The position numbers and the translations under genes are program-made. Positions 37,440 to 46,537 of a stretch of DNA of 64,000 nucleotides are shown here, in pieces; the stretch's first letter is position 1, and the number at the start of each line of letters is the position of its first letter. The notes beneath the pieces are model-generated. The model ran no database searches, was not told the origin of the DNA, and saw only the letters and a list, made by a program, of their open reading frames with translations. Origin of the DNA: Crocinitomicaceae bacterium (GTDB lineage: Bacteria; Bacteroidota; Bacteroidia; Flavobacteriales_D; Sanyastnellaceae); NCBI GenBank assembly GCA_002700285.1, contig PACT01000039.1:13328-77327 (forward strand), written 5' to 3'.

Positions 37440-38507
37440 ATGATAACTACCGATTCAATGTTCGACATCCAAGTTTCAAACAGCTCGTCAATTGACAGTG
37501 TTGACTTTGAAAACATTGCATTCGGTCAAGTATTTTCAGATCATTTGTTCGTGATGGATTATGATGATGGGAAGTGGCAAAAAGGTCGTATCCAACCATT
37601 TGGCCCCTTGACGCTAAATCCTGCGACCATGGCGCTACACTATGGGCAAGCGATTTTTGAAGGCATGAAAGCATATTTTCAGCCTGATGGAGGCGTAAGC
37701 ATGTTTAGACCTGGAGATAATATTAAACGTTTTAATATTAGTGCCGTTAGAATGTGCATGCCTGAAGTCCCTGAGGACATATTTATGCAAGCGCTGGTTG
37801 AATTAATTCAACTTGATAAGGCATGGGTTCCCAAAAACGAAAATTCATCTTTATATATTCGTCCATTCTTATTTGCAACTGACTCTCATGTGGGCGTTAG
37901 ACCAAGTCATTCATATAGGTTTGTCATATTTACATGTCCAGTAGCGAAATATTACGACAAACCTGTGAAAGTCAAGGTAGAATTCAACTACACCAGAGCA
38001 GCAGTCGGCGGTACTGGCGCAGCCAAAGCTGCTGGTAATTACGCTGGGTCTCTCTATCCGACAAAACTCGCAAATGACCAGGGGTATGATCAACTTTTGT
38101 GGACAGATGCAAAATCTCACACCTGCATAGAGGAATGTGGAACGATGAATGCCGCTTTTGTGGTTAATGGCCAATTGATTGTGCCTGCAACCAGCGATAC
38201 TGTTCTTGCTGGGATTACGAGAGATAGCGCCATCAAACTGGCACAAGATTTGGGCATCAATGTCGTGTCCAGAACTGTACAAGTTGCTGAGTTGGAAGCG
38301 GCCGCAAAAAATGGAACCTTAAACGAAGCATTCGGGTTGGGCACTGCTGCAACGGTTTCACTAATGTCCACCATAGGATTTAAAGATTGGGATTTTGAAT
38401 TGCCCGATCCAGCAACATGGACGATTGCTCATCAAATTAAGGATGCACTCGATTCAGTTCGACTCGGCAGGAGCGAGGATATTCATGGTTGGAATATCCC
38501 AGTCTAG
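37440..38507 (+). CDS. ilvE: Branched-chain amino acid aminotransferase
   Basis: 355 residues, matching the longer eukaryote-like BCAT class common in Bacteroidota. It transfers the amino group of Leu, Ile or Val to 2-oxoglutarate. ALHYGQAIFEGMKAYFQPDG and SLYIRPFLFATDSHVGVRPS are family motifs. The PLP Lys is near residue 196 in GGTGAAKAAGNYAGSLYPTK, and IEECGTMNAAFVV binds the cofactor phosphate region. A second in-frame ATG at 37458 would drop six residues. It stands alone, between the regulator and a convergent lipoprotein gene; no ilv or leu biosynthesis gene is near. Confidence 0.95.
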   Translation: MITTDSMFDIQVSNSSSIDSVDFENIAFGQVFSDHLFVMDYDDGKWQKGRIQPFGPLTLNPATMALHYGQAIFEGMKAYFQPDGGVSMFRPGDNIKRFNISAVRMCMPEVPEDIFMQALVELIQLDKAWVPKNENSSLYIRPFLFATDSHVGVRPSHSYRFVIFTCPVAKYYDKPVKVKVEFNYTRAAVGGTGAAKAAGNYAGSLYPTKLANDQGYDQLLWTDAKSHTCIEECGTMNAAFVVNGQLIVPATSDTVLAGITRDSAIKLAQDLGINVVSRTVQVAELEAAAKNGTLNEAFGLGTAATVSLMSTIGFKDWDFELPDPATWTIAHQIKDALDSVRLGRSEDIHGWNIPV

Positions 38508-38583
38508 CTTTAGGTGTGAGGTTGTAGTCCATTGTTAACCACGTCCAAAACAGTTTGAAGAAATCGTATGACAGGATTAAGAA

Positions 38584-39126
38584 TTATTCCTCGTCTTCAA
38601 GTCGTTGAATTTCCTGATCACACATGTTGATGATCTGCGTTCTTACCAGAGGATCAATTTTAACATCTAGCTTGGCTTTCTTTTTCAGGAATCGGAACAT
38701 CGCTGACTTTTTAATTTCATAAGCTACAAAGACAGCATAGTAATTGTCTTCCTGTAGAAATTTCTTTGTGCCAATCTTTCTTAGATCACCAATTGATGTG
38801 CTTGTTATTTCTCGGGTTAACGTCTCAAATCTTTCAATCGCTTCATTTACATGCTCACCTTGCACATCCTTAAGATAACTGTCTGCCACAACTTGAATTG
38901 AGGTCGAAACTTGCTGGGCTAAGGCTTTGTGAGCTTCCATCTCTGCTTTTGTATTGGCAATTTGATCTCTTGCACTCACCCCTTTACCTGTAGCTCTGAA
39001 ATACCTTCCGTTTGACATATATGATCTTCCAGAAAAGGGTTCTTTCACTTGAGTGCCGAGTGAAGATGAGCATCCTGTTGAAAAAACGACTAAAAATGCA
39101 AGAATGGGCAATGTGAAATATTTCAT
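38584..39126 (-). CDS. LPP20-like lipoprotein
   Basis: 180 residues from this ATG; an upstream in-frame ATG at 39165 would put 13 extra residues before the signal peptide. The signal MKYFTLPILAFLVVFSTGC has a lipobox at STGC (Cys 19). The region GVSARDQIANTKAEMEAHKA to EDNYYAVFVAYEIKKSAM resembles LPP20/FlgT-type lipoprotein domains, where amphipathic helices precede a YYAVVAY-like strand. The tail is acidic. Function is unknown, probably envelope-associated. It converges on ilvE and is divergent from the DUF6913 gene. Confidence 0.75.
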   Translation of the reverse strand: MKYFTLPILAFLVVFSTGCSSSLGTQVKEPFSGRSYMSNGRYFRATGKGVSARDQIANTKAEMEAHKALAQQVSTSIQVVADSYLKDVQGEHVNEAIERFETLTREITSTSIGDLRKIGTKKFLQEDNYYAVFVAYEIKKSAMFRFLKKKAKLDVKIDPLVRTQIINMCDQEIQRLEDEE

Positions 39127-39181
39127 GATATAAATTTTACGAAAAATAAGCATCAATCGTGCCACAGTTGCTATACATGGC

Positions 39182-39189
39182 TACCTTTG
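39182..39189 (+). promoter_or_regulatory. -7 box four bases before the DUF6913 gene start
   Basis: A perfect TACCTTTG ends at 39189 and the GTG start is at 39194, implying a leaderless mRNA. The nearest TTG upstream is only 11 bases away, which is too close for a standard -33 element. Confidence 0.37.
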
Positions 39190-39193
39190 ATTT

Positions 39194-39778
39194 GTGAATT
39201 GGAAAGAACGTATAGGCCGCTGGTATTTATCCAGAACGAAAGCAGAATCTAGAATTCCTAGTAGCTGTAGTCTTCGAAATGCACAAAGTGTAGGTCTATT
39301 ATACTTGGAACGTGACCATGAGTTTTATCGCACAATTAAGAGTATTGCCAAGCATTTAAGAGATGATTTGGGCGTAAAAAATGTTTCCATGCTTTCATTT
39401 GTGAATGACGACATGAAAAACACCCCCGGTTGGTTGGTCAGAAAACTAGGTGGCGGCTTTTTTTGCAAATCTGATCTTAATTGGTACGGCAGACCTATTA
39501 ATGAAGTGCAACAATTTGTTGAAAGTGATTTCGACATATTGATTGATTTGGAACTTGAGCCCGTTTTGCCATTGAAATACATATTGAAATCATCAAATGC
39601 AAAGATGAAGGTGGGACCTCAACAACTCGATTTTCCATCTGATTATGACATTAATATTGGTATTTCTCCTGTCGTCAAGTCTTTAGAAAATGGTGTTGAT
39701 AAAAATGATGACATGGCGATTTGGAAAGAACAAACTGAACGAACTTTTCATTTCATAACAGAAGCGAATATTCAATAA
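39194..39778 (+). CDS. DUF6913-family conserved Bacteroidota protein
   Basis: 194 residues from a GTG start; no ATG lies near the N-terminus. The protein is soluble, without signal peptide, and matches my memory of a small family restricted to Bacteroidota that commonly precedes dapA. Recognisable parts are SVGLLYLERDHEFYRTIKSI, DLNWYGRPINEVQQFV and DFDILIDLELEPVLPLKYIL, and the end is FHFITEANIQ. No catalytic motif is evident and the function is unknown. The dapA ATG begins two bases after its stop codon, so the two genes are surely cotranscribed. Confidence 0.75.
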   Translation: MNWKERIGRWYLSRTKAESRIPSSCSLRNAQSVGLLYLERDHEFYRTIKSIAKHLRDDLGVKNVSMLSFVNDDMKNTPGWLVRKLGGGFFCKSDLNWYGRPINEVQQFVESDFDILIDLELEPVLPLKYILKSSNAKMKVGPQQLDFPSDYDINIGISPVVKSLENGVDKNDDMAIWKEQTERTFHFITEANIQ

Positions 39779-39779
39779 C

Positions 39780-40670
39780 ATGAATAATACATTAAGTGGC
39801 CTAGGAGTAGCGATGGTAACACCATTCAATGAGAAAGGTGGGATTGATTACCCTGCGCTTCAACGATTAACTGAGAACCTCGTGAATGGGGCATGCGATT
39901 TCCTTGTCGTGCTTGGAACTACGGCAGAAACGCCAACGTTAACAGAAAAGGAACAAAGAAGGGTTTTGGACTTTATTTTAGAGGTGAATGCAAAACGTAA
40001 ACCTGTTGTTGTAGGTATAGCAGGAAACAACACTGCTGAATTATGCAAACGTATTGTGTCGTTTGATTTGTCGGGGGTCGATGCTGTATTAAGTGCTTGT
40101 CCATCCTATAACAAACCCTCGCAAGCAGGTTTAATCGCTCATTTCGAAGCCGTTGCCAATGCTTCTTCACGCCCTGTGATCCTTTATAATGTCCCATCCA
40201 GAACAGGATGTAATCTTGAAGCGAAGTCTACTTTACATCTTGCAAACAATCCGAATATCGTGGCAATCAAAGAGGCCAGTGGAAATTTAGTCCAAATCGA
40301 TTCCATCCTCTTAAATCGTCCTTCTGGGTTTAAAGTGTTTTCTGGAGATGATGCGCTCACTCTTGCGATGATTTCCTCAGGAGCTGATGGAGTAATTTCT
40401 GTCATTGGAAATGCAATCCCTGACATTTTTGGCACCATGGTTCATCAATCCCTTTTCGGACAAATAAATGAAGCCCGAGCAACTCACCTAAGTTTAAGTC
40501 CGCTTGTTGAAGCAATATTCAAAGAAGGCAATCCCGTTGGGATTAAAGCAATGCTAGAACAGATTGGGATTTGCGAAGCGCATGTTCGACTTCCCCTTGT
40601 GTCTGCGACACCTGAACTTAAGAAGTTAATTTATACGCAGATTGCCGAGCTAAATGTCACAATTGCCTAA
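39780..40670 (+). CDS. dapA: 4-hydroxy-tetrahydrodipicolinate synthase
   Basis: 296 residues, typical length. It condenses pyruvate and aspartate semialdehyde in lysine and diaminopimelate synthesis. The Schiff-base Lys is near residue 164 in NIVAIKEASGNLVQI, the catalytic Tyr near 136 in VILYNVPSRTGCNL, and LVVLGTTAETPTLTEKEQRR is the pyruvate-binding loop. It directly follows the DUF6913 gene and converges on the transketolase C-subunit gene 14 bases away. Confidence 0.96.
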   Translation: MNNTLSGLGVAMVTPFNEKGGIDYPALQRLTENLVNGACDFLVVLGTTAETPTLTEKEQRRVLDFILEVNAKRKPVVVGIAGNNTAELCKRIVSFDLSGVDAVLSACPSYNKPSQAGLIAHFEAVANASSRPVILYNVPSRTGCNLEAKSTLHLANNPNIVAIKEASGNLVQIDSILLNRPSGFKVFSGDDALTLAMISSGADGVISVIGNAIPDIFGTMVHQSLFGQINEARATHLSLSPLVEAIFKEGNPVGIKAMLEQIGICEAHVRLPLVSATPELKKLIYTQIAELNVTIA

Positions 40671-40684
40671 AGCCAAATGAACCT

Positions 40685-41659
40685 TTATTTCTTTTGAGCA
40701 ATGAGTTCTAAAGCGCGTGCCACAATGACCTCTGCTGTTAATCCGTACTTTTCCATCAACTGTTTTGGTGTTCCACTTTCCCCGAATTGATCGTCAACTG
40801 CAACCATACGCATTGGGGTAGGGTTGTTTTCAGCTAAGACTTGAGCGACCGATCCGCCCAAACCACCCCATCGTTGATGTTCCTCGGCAGTTACAACACG
40901 TCCTGTGCGCGCCGCACTTTCATTAATTGCTTTTGAATCAAGGGGTTTGATAGTATGCATATTGATGACATCTGCATGGATTCCTTGGTCTCGCAATATG
41001 AGTCCAGCTTGTATTGCCTCCCAAACCATATATCCAGTCGCAATGATTGTGACATCATCTCCTTCCATTAATTTCTGAGCTTTCCCAATTTCAAAAGGGG
41101 CATTATCTTTATAAAATACGGGGAGTTTTGGTCGTCCAAACCTCAAATAAACAGGACCTTGAATATCCGCAATCGCCAATGTAGCTTGACGGGTTTGTTC
41201 GTAATCTGCCGGACAGATCACAGTCATGTTTGGCAGCATTTTCATCATTCCAATATCTTCAAGAATCTGATGCGTTGCGCCATCTTCGCCCAATGTTAAT
41301 CCAGCGTGTGATGCACATATCTTCACGTTTTTCTCGCTGTATGCCACTGATTGACGGATTTGGTCATACACTCTTCCTGTAGAAAAGTTCGCAAACGTAC
41401 CCGTAAATGGAATTTTGCCTCCGATGGTCATGCCAGCGGCCATGCTGATCATATTTGCCTCTGCAATTCCTACTTGGAAAAATCTGGCTGGATGCGCATC
41501 TCTGAAATCACCCATTTTCAGTGAACCAGTGAGGTCAGCACAAAGTGCGACCACTTCAGGATGCGTGGTGCCCAATTCAAGTAATGCTGCTCCAAATCCA
41601 CTTCTTGTGTCTTTAGATTCTGAAGGATTGAGGGTGATAAATGGTGAAGAATCAGTCAT
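40685..41659 (-). CDS. Transketolase, C-terminal subunit
   Basis: 324 residues, corresponding to the pyrimidine-binding and C-terminal domains of transketolase. [20 protein letters not shown] opens it; [38 protein letters not shown] and [20 protein letters not shown] are the family motifs, including the Glu that activates thiamine diphosphate. With the N-terminal subunit it should move two-carbon units between sugar phosphates in the pentose phosphate pathway. Its first bases overlap the end of the VWA gene by 8 bases. It is the last gene of the minus-strand operon. Confidence 0.93.
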   Translation of the reverse strand: MTDSSPFITLNPSESKDTRSGFGAALLELGTTHPEVVALCADLTGSLKMGDFRDAHPARFFQVGIAEANMISMAAGMTIGGKIPFTGTFANFSTGRVYDQIRQSVAYSEKNVKICASHAGLTLGEDGATHQILEDIGMMKMLPNMTVICPADYEQTRQATLAIADIQGPVYLRFGRPKLPVFYKDNAPFEIGKAQKLMEGDDVTIIATGYMVWEAIQAGLILRDQGIHADVINMHTIKPLDSKAINESAARTGRVVTAEEHQRWGGLGGSVAQVLAENNPTPMRMVAVDDQFGESGTPKQLMEKYGLTAEVIVARALELIAQKK

Positions 41660-43067
41660 GAAGATTTAAATTAAGGGTAGAACCCGATTTAATTGTAAAT
41701 GTGGATTGAATGCTATACTTAGATGAGCTTGCTTGTCGAGCTCTGAAAATTACTGTGTAAGTCCCTGGCTGAAGGGTGTAACGTCCGGAGGGGTTGCCAA
41801 ATGGAAGTTGCACGACATGTGCCAATGTGCTTGCATCTACAATGCTTCCGTATCCAGAAGCCGAGGATTGTAACATTAAACTGCCAGGTGAAGCGATTGT
41901 TATTTCAGTTGGCGTATCCGCAATGACTTCAATGTTCTCCACCAGGGTAGGAGGTGTTGTGTGGAATCGGGCGTCATAAAAACCGGACAAGATCTTAATC
42001 GACGTACCGATATTCATAGAATAGAACGATTCACATTCTCCTGCCTCGTATAAATCCACACTTAGATTGCCGTAATCATTTCTCCTGGTATGAGGAAATT
42101 TCGGTGATAATAACCCTTGAGACATATCACTGATGGAAATCACATTGTGTTTTCCAGGCGCAAGACGTATCGAATCCATTCCTTGAGATGGCAGCGTATG
42201 AAGCGTAAGGTTATAGGTGGGTACAGGGTCCAAATAAAAGGTGTCTGTTGAATTCTTATAGCCTAGCGTATGAACTACTTGAGGATGGCTGTCACCTGTA
42301 CGCAGATCAGTAAAACTCAGCGGTACATCTGTAATGAGGGGTTCATTGTTGTCATCTAGAAGATTAACTTCAACGGTTGTGTTATGCAGAGCCTGTTCTA
42401 AGACCAAATGAAGGACTGTTTCGAATGTTTCAGGATTAGAGGCATCATAGAAGTTTCCCACGCATCTAAGAGACTCTTTAAATTTATCTTCGATTCCGAT
42501 TCCGATAATAAAAGGCTTAACAATAATCCCTCTAGATTGAAGCATTCTACTGACAACACATGGATCTTCATCACATGCCTCAATGCCATCCGTGATTAAA
42601 ACAATGACATTCCGACCTGGTTCAGTTGGAAAATCGTCAGCAGCACGTTCCAGAGATCTCGCGATTGGGGTTGTGCCTTGCGCACGCAGTCTTCCGAGTT
42701 TTTGTTTAATAATCAGATTTGTCCCTGTGGCAATTGGGACGATTAATTCGGTATCATCACAATCTTGATTCCCCTCGACGTGTCTTGTACCGTGACCGTA
42801 TGCCCTCAGACCCAATTCTAGATTATCTGTGCCATAAAGTGTTTCAAGTGACTTAGAAAGCAACTTCGTCGCGAGACTTATTTTCTTTTCGCCCCCCCAA
42901 AACGCATTCATGCTATTCGAAGCATCGAAAACAAATAATATTCGCGTAGGCCCATCATCGGTAGATGGGTTTAAGTCAAAACTTATTGTTGCTTGTGCTG
43001 AAATAAATCCAGGAATGAGCAACAACACTAAAAACCAAAACCGATGATATTTTAAATGAGATGACAC
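41652..43067 (-). CDS. Secreted von Willebrand factor A domain protein inside the transketolase operon
   Basis: 471 residues with a signal peptide ([16 protein letters not shown]). Residues about 40-240 are a VWA domain with a complete metal site: DASNSM near 47 (DxSxS), the Thr in [12 protein letters not shown], and the Asp in [15 protein letters not shown]. Residues about 240-471 are beta-rich, with repeated elements such as [17 protein letters not shown] and [14 protein letters not shown] that look like carboxypeptidase-regulatory or PEGA-type sandwiches. There is no membrane anchor or sorting domain. VWA domains bind protein partners through a divalent ion. The gene sits between the two transketolase subunit genes, 18 bases after the first and overlapping the second by 8. 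Why a secreted protein is there is unknown. Confidence 0.85.
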   Translation of the reverse strand: MSSHLKYHRFWFLVLLLIPGFISAQATISFDLNPSTDDGPTRILFVFDASNSMNAFWGGEKKISLATKLLSKSLETLYGTDNLELGLRAYGHGTRHVEGNQDCDDTELIVPIATGTNLIIKQKLGRLRAQGTTPIARSLERAADDFPTEPGRNVIVLITDGIEACDEDPCVVSRMLQSRGIIVKPFIIGIGIEDKFKESLRCVGNFYDASNPETFETVLHLVLEQALHNTTVEVNLLDDNNEPLITDVPLSFTDLRTGDSHPQVVHTLGYKNSTDTFYLDPVPTYNLTLHTLPSQGMDSIRLAPGKHNVISISDMSQGLLSPKFPHTRRNDYGNLSVDLYEAGECESFYSMNIGTSIKILSGFYDARFHTTPPTLVENIEVIADTPTEITIASPGSLMLQSSASGYGSIVDASTLAHVVQLPFGNPSGRYTLQPGTYTVIFRARQASSSKYSIQSTFTIKSGSTLNLNLHD

Positions 43068-43085
43068 GAAATGGTAATTCTTTAT

Positions 43086-43928
43086 TTAGTAATCTCCTTC
43101 GGTTTCCTCAAGTTGGGTCAATGCATCAGCCAGTTGCGCATCATTAGGTGCAATGCCGTGCCATTTATGTGTTCCTTCCATAAAGTCTACGCCCTTACCC
43201 ATAACCGTTTCCATAAGGACTACGGATGGCACTCCAGACCCCCTTGCAGCTTTGGCTTCCTGAATGACACGGTCCAAATCGTCGAGGTTGTGACCATTAC
43301 ACTTCAACACGTTCCATCCAAAAGCGGACCACTTCGCAGAGAGGTCGAGCAATGACATGACATCCTCTGTAGAACCATCAATCTGCTGACCGTTACAATC
43401 GATAAAACTGATGATGTTATCTATTTTGTTATGTGCGGCATACATCGCAGCTTCCCATATTTGACCTTCTTGTAACTCACCATCACCATGAAGTGTAAAT
43501 ACCCATGTATCTTCTCCTAAGAGTCTCTTCGTTTCAGCAGCGCCGATTCCTACACTCAACCCTTGACCTAAAGATCCCGATGCAATTCTGACACCAGGCA
43601 AGCCTTCTTCCGTCGCCGGGTGACCTTGAACGCGTGAGTTTAACTTCCTGAAAGTGGCCAATTCAGAGGTTGGGAAAAATCCTCTTCTTGATAAAACACT
43701 GTACCAAACAGGTGAAATATGTCCATTTGAGAGAAAAAACAAATCTTCTCCTTTGCCATTCATAGAGAAATTTTCTGCGTCAATCTTCATGACGTCAAAG
43801 TAAAGTTTCACAAACAATTCAACACATCCAAGAGACCCTCCGGGGTGACCGGATGATACAGCGTGGACCATGCGGACAATGTCGCGGCGGACTTGGGAAC
43901 AAAGGGCGGGAGTAGCTTGTGTGCTCAT
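43086..43928 (-). CDS. Transketolase, N-terminal subunit
   Basis: 280 residues, corresponding to the thiamine-diphosphate-binding domain. VRMVHAVSSGHPGGSLGCVE and SNGHISPVWYSVL are typical; GDGELQEGQIWEAAMYAAHN to FIDCNGQQIDG is the Mg-ThDP motif. It must work with the C-terminal subunit 1.4 kb downstream. Split transketolases are known in archaea and various bacteria, where the two genes usually touch; here a VWA gene separates them. It is the first gene of this three-gene unit. Confidence 0.93.
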   Translation of the reverse strand: MSTQATPALCSQVRRDIVRMVHAVSSGHPGGSLGCVELFVKLYFDVMKIDAENFSMNGKGEDLFFLSNGHISPVWYSVLSRRGFFPTSELATFRKLNSRVQGHPATEEGLPGVRIASGSLGQGLSVGIGAAETKRLLGEDTWVFTLHGDGELQEGQIWEAAMYAAHNKIDNIISFIDCNGQQIDGSTEDVMSLLDLSAKWSAFGWNVLKCNGHNLDDLDRVIQEAKAARGSGVPSVVLMETVMGKGVDFMEGTHKWHGIAPNDAQLADALTQLEETEGDY

Positions 43929-44032
43929 TATTAAATAGAGTAACGTGATTTTGGTCGTAAAAGTACTTCAGCAACGTCCGACTAAGTTGAAGTGTTTATA
44001 AAGTTTAGTAAATCGTTGAGAGGTTAGTTATC

Positions 44033-44040
44033 TACCTTTG
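44033..44040 (+). promoter_or_regulatory. -7 box for the ychF operon
   Basis: A perfect TACCTTTG, 24 bases before the ychF ATG. The nearest TTG is 14 bases upstream, shorter than usual. Confidence 0.37.
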
Positions 44041-44064
44041 TTAATCTTACAAAAGAAAATTATC

Positions 44065-45162
44065 ATGGCTCTACAATGTGGCATCGTCGGTCTTCCCAAT
44101 GTTGGAAAGTCCACACTTTTTAATTGTTTGTCCAACGCAAAAGCGCAAAGTGCAAATTTTCCATTCTGTACGATCGAACCAAATTTGGGTGTAATTACTG
44201 TGCCTGACCCAAGATTAAATAAGCTTGCTGAACTTGTTCAGCCACAAAATGTTCTCCCCACTACGGTTGAAATTGTTGATATCGCCGGTCTGGTCAAGGG
44301 CGCCAGCAAAGGGGAAGGATTGGGCAACAAGTTTCTTGGGAATATTAGAACCACGGATGCCATCATACATGTATTAAGGTGTTTTGATGATGACAACATC
44401 ATCCATGTTGACGCGTCTGTTGATCCTATTCGTGACAAAGAAGTCATCGATATGGAACTTCAATTAAGAGACCTCGAAAGCTTAGAAACAAAAAAGGAAA
44501 AGGTGGGAAAGGCTGCCCGTACGGGTGATAAAATTGCAATTAAAGAACTTGAGTTTTATGATGAGCTTAAAGACATTCTTATGAGTGGCAACAATGCCAG
44601 GAACATCGAGAAGACAGATTTTAACGCTCCTCTTATGAATGATCTTCAGCTACTTACTTCAAAACCTGTGCTTTATGTATGCAATGTTGACGAAGCAAGT
44701 GTCGTAAAAGGCAATGCCTATGTTGACAGGGTGAGCAAGATGGCTGAAGCGGAAGGTTCCGAAATCATCGTCATAGGCGCAGGAATTGAATCTGATATTG
44801 CGGAATTTGATGACCTCGAAGAAAGGGCCATGTTCCTTCAAGATCTGGGGCTTGAAGAGGCTGGCGTTGCCAAATTAATCAGGACGGCATATAAATTACT
44901 GGACCTCCAAACATACTTTACTGCTGGTGTTAAAGAAGTACGTGCCTGGACTATCCGCAAAGGGTTTACCGCGCCACAAGCTGCAGGCGTTATACATACT
45001 GATTTTGAAAAAGGATTTATTCGAGCTGAGGTCATCAAATATGAAGACTTCATTTCATTTGGTTCCGAGAATGCGGTCAAGGAAGCTGGAAAACTCTCGG
45101 TTGAAGGAAAAGACTACATTGTCCAAGATGGAGACGTCATGCATTTTCGATTCAATGTATAA
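44065..45162 (+). CDS. ychF: Redox-regulated ATPase YchF (OLA1 family)
   Basis: 365 residues from this ATG, the family length. An in-frame TTG at 44038 is part of the promoter box and was rejected. G1 is GIVGLPNVGKSTLFNCL, G3 is VDIAGLVKGASKGEGLGN, and the NKxD position is replaced by NVDE, as in YchF proteins that prefer ATP. A coiled-coil region (LQLRDLESLETKKEKVGKAA) and a C-terminal TGS domain (YFTAGVKEVRAWTIRKGFTA) complete it. YchF associates with ribosomes and affects stress responses. The end overlaps the next gene by 8 bases. Confidence 0.95.
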   Translation: MALQCGIVGLPNVGKSTLFNCLSNAKAQSANFPFCTIEPNLGVITVPDPRLNKLAELVQPQNVLPTTVEIVDIAGLVKGASKGEGLGNKFLGNIRTTDAIIHVLRCFDDDNIIHVDASVDPIRDKEVIDMELQLRDLESLETKKEKVGKAARTGDKIAIKELEFYDELKDILMSGNNARNIEKTDFNAPLMNDLQLLTSKPVLYVCNVDEASVVKGNAYVDRVSKMAEAEGSEIIVIGAGIESDIAEFDDLEERAMFLQDLGLEEAGVAKLIRTAYKLLDLQTYFTAGVKEVRAWTIRKGFTAPQAAGVIHTDFEKGFIRAEVIKYEDFISFGSENAVKEAGKLSVEGKDYIVQDGDVMHFRFNV

Positions 45163-45592
45163 GGTTTTAACGTTTTTATTTTTGTCAGCTTTATCGATCA
45201 CAATCGTTCAAGGCCAAAACAAAATCCATGCTCCAGGCATGCCTGAATCGGCCGTCCTTACAATGTCGAGTCAGCAAGAAGCATGGAATTCGGGAAACAT
45301 TGATGCGTTTATGATTGGATATTGGGAATCTGACAGTTTACTTTTTGTCGGTGGTGGAGGTGTTACATCAGGATATAATGCTACTTTAGAGCGGTACAAG
45401 AGAAGCTATCCGAATGTTGAGTCGATGGGGTACCTCACGTTTAACAACCGGTCTTGGACACCCTTGGGGCGAAAAACAGCATTGTTAATTGGGTCATGGA
45501 GACTCAATGATGACGTGGGAGGGATGTACTCTCTTGTTTGGCGAAAGATTAAAGGGGAATGGCATATTATAGCCGACCACTCTAGCAATTAG
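45155..45592 (+). CDS. Secreted NTF2-like (DUF4440-type) protein
   Basis: 145 residues from an ATG inside the last codons of ychF; this Met gives a signal peptide (VLTFLFLSALSITIVQGQ). The mature part fits the small NTF2-like/SnoaL fold: QQEAWNSGNIDAFMIGYWES, SDSLLFVGGGGVTSGYNATL, and a final GMYSLVWRKIKGEWHIIADH strand pair. Such proteins bind small molecules or act as isomerase-like domains; no catalytic residues are assigned. Overlap with ychF and a 2-base gap to the rhomboid gene show a three-gene operon. Confidence 0.82.
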   Translation: MYKVLTFLFLSALSITIVQGQNKIHAPGMPESAVLTMSSQQEAWNSGNIDAFMIGYWESDSLLFVGGGGVTSGYNATLERYKRSYPNVESMGYLTFNNRSWTPLGRKTALLIGSWRLNDDVGGMYSLVWRKIKGEWHIIADHSSN

Positions 45593-45594
45593 TC

Positions 45595-46185
45595 ATGCCT
45601 TTGCTTCTCCCTATTATTGTCGTTACCGCCTGCATCTCAATTTATGCGATGAAACGTCCGGAAGTACTCAGTAAAATGATGCTTTCTCCTTATAAAGTAG
45701 TGCACAACAATGAATATTATAGAATACTTTCGCATGGATTTATCCATTCTGACGGGATGCATTTGGCCATAAACTTATTTGTATTGTGGGAGTTTGGAAG
45801 TGTTGTTGAATTGGAATACGGAGAGGGGTTTCCGTTTTTATTTTTTGGGGCTATCATTGCTGCATCAATCCCAGCTATTGCGAAGCATAAAAACAATATA
45901 AATTACAATTCGTTAGGTGCATCTGGCGCAGTTAGCGCAATTCTTATGGCATTTATTGTCGCGCATCCCTCACACACTTTGTTGTTGTTGTTTGTCATCC
46001 CCATTCCAGCAATTTTGGCTGGATTGTTGTTCTTCATTTTTGAAAGATCAATGCAGAAAAGGGGAGGCACAGGTATTGCACATGATGCACATATCTATGG
46101 CGCAGGGTTTGGTCTCATTTATGCGTTAATTAAAGATCCAAACGGATTGTCAAATATGTTTTATACACTTACAGGATTGTTTTAA
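45595..46185 (+). CDS. Rhomboid-family intramembrane serine protease
   Basis: 196 residues with about six hydrophobic helices. The catalytic dyad is visible: Ser about 111 in NSLGASGAVSAILMAF and His about 166 in AHIYGAGFGLIYAL. RILSHGFIHSDGMHLAINLF holds the conserved His/Asn region of helix 2. Rhomboids cut substrates within or next to membrane helices. It is the last gene of the ychF operon and converges on divIC. Confidence 0.92.
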   Translation: MPLLLPIIVVTACISIYAMKRPEVLSKMMLSPYKVVHNNEYYRILSHGFIHSDGMHLAINLFVLWEFGSVVELEYGEGFPFLFFGAIIAASIPAIAKHKNNINYNSLGASGAVSAILMAFIVAHPSHTLLLLFVIPIPAILAGLLFFIFERSMQKRGGTGIAHDAHIYGAGFGLIYALIKDPNGLSNMFYTLTGLF

Positions 46186-46210
46186 CACTCAATGTTCAAT
46201 CTACTAGTTT

Positions 46211-46537
46211 CTATTCAACAATTCTGAAAACATCCTCTTCTGGCAACTTCATAAAATACCTTTCTCGAGCAACTCTCTCTAGAACCGCAGGGTTAGACTT
46301 TATTTCATCTAAGCGCAATTGCAAATCGACATTCTTCAAGGATGTTTGCCTGACTTCGGCTTTCATTTCATTCAGCGTGATTTGTTCATCTATAATATAG
46401 AACAAGTCAACATCACTAATGAACATCACCCATCCAATTGCAATGATTGATGTTGCTGAATACTTATTTCTTAGCACATCTTTGAAGAAGCCCATTAAAA
46501 AGCCCTTGAGCTTTGATATTTGAGGTCGCATTGTCAT
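46211..46537 (-). CDS. FtsB/DivIC-family septum formation initiator
   Basis: 108 residues. One transmembrane helix (SATSIIAIGWVMFISDVDLF) is followed by a coiled coil (LNEMKAEVRQTSLKNVDLQL) and the conserved end ERVARERYFMKLPEEDVFRI. This is the layout of FtsB/DivIC, which joins FtsL and FtsQ/DivIB in the divisome. An in-frame second Met two codons in is also possible. It begins directly after the clpC stop, so it is cotranscribed with clpC. Confidence 0.9.
   Translation of the reverse strand: MTMRPQISKLKGFLMGFFKDVLRNKYSATSIIAIGWVMFISDVDLFYIIDEQITLNEMKAEVRQTSLKNVDLQLRLDEIKSNPAVLERVARERYFMKLPEEDVFRIVE

Noticed and set aside
44038-44064. TTG start for ychF
   Set aside because: The TTG is the end of the promoter box TACCTTTG; the ATG at 44065 gives the family length.
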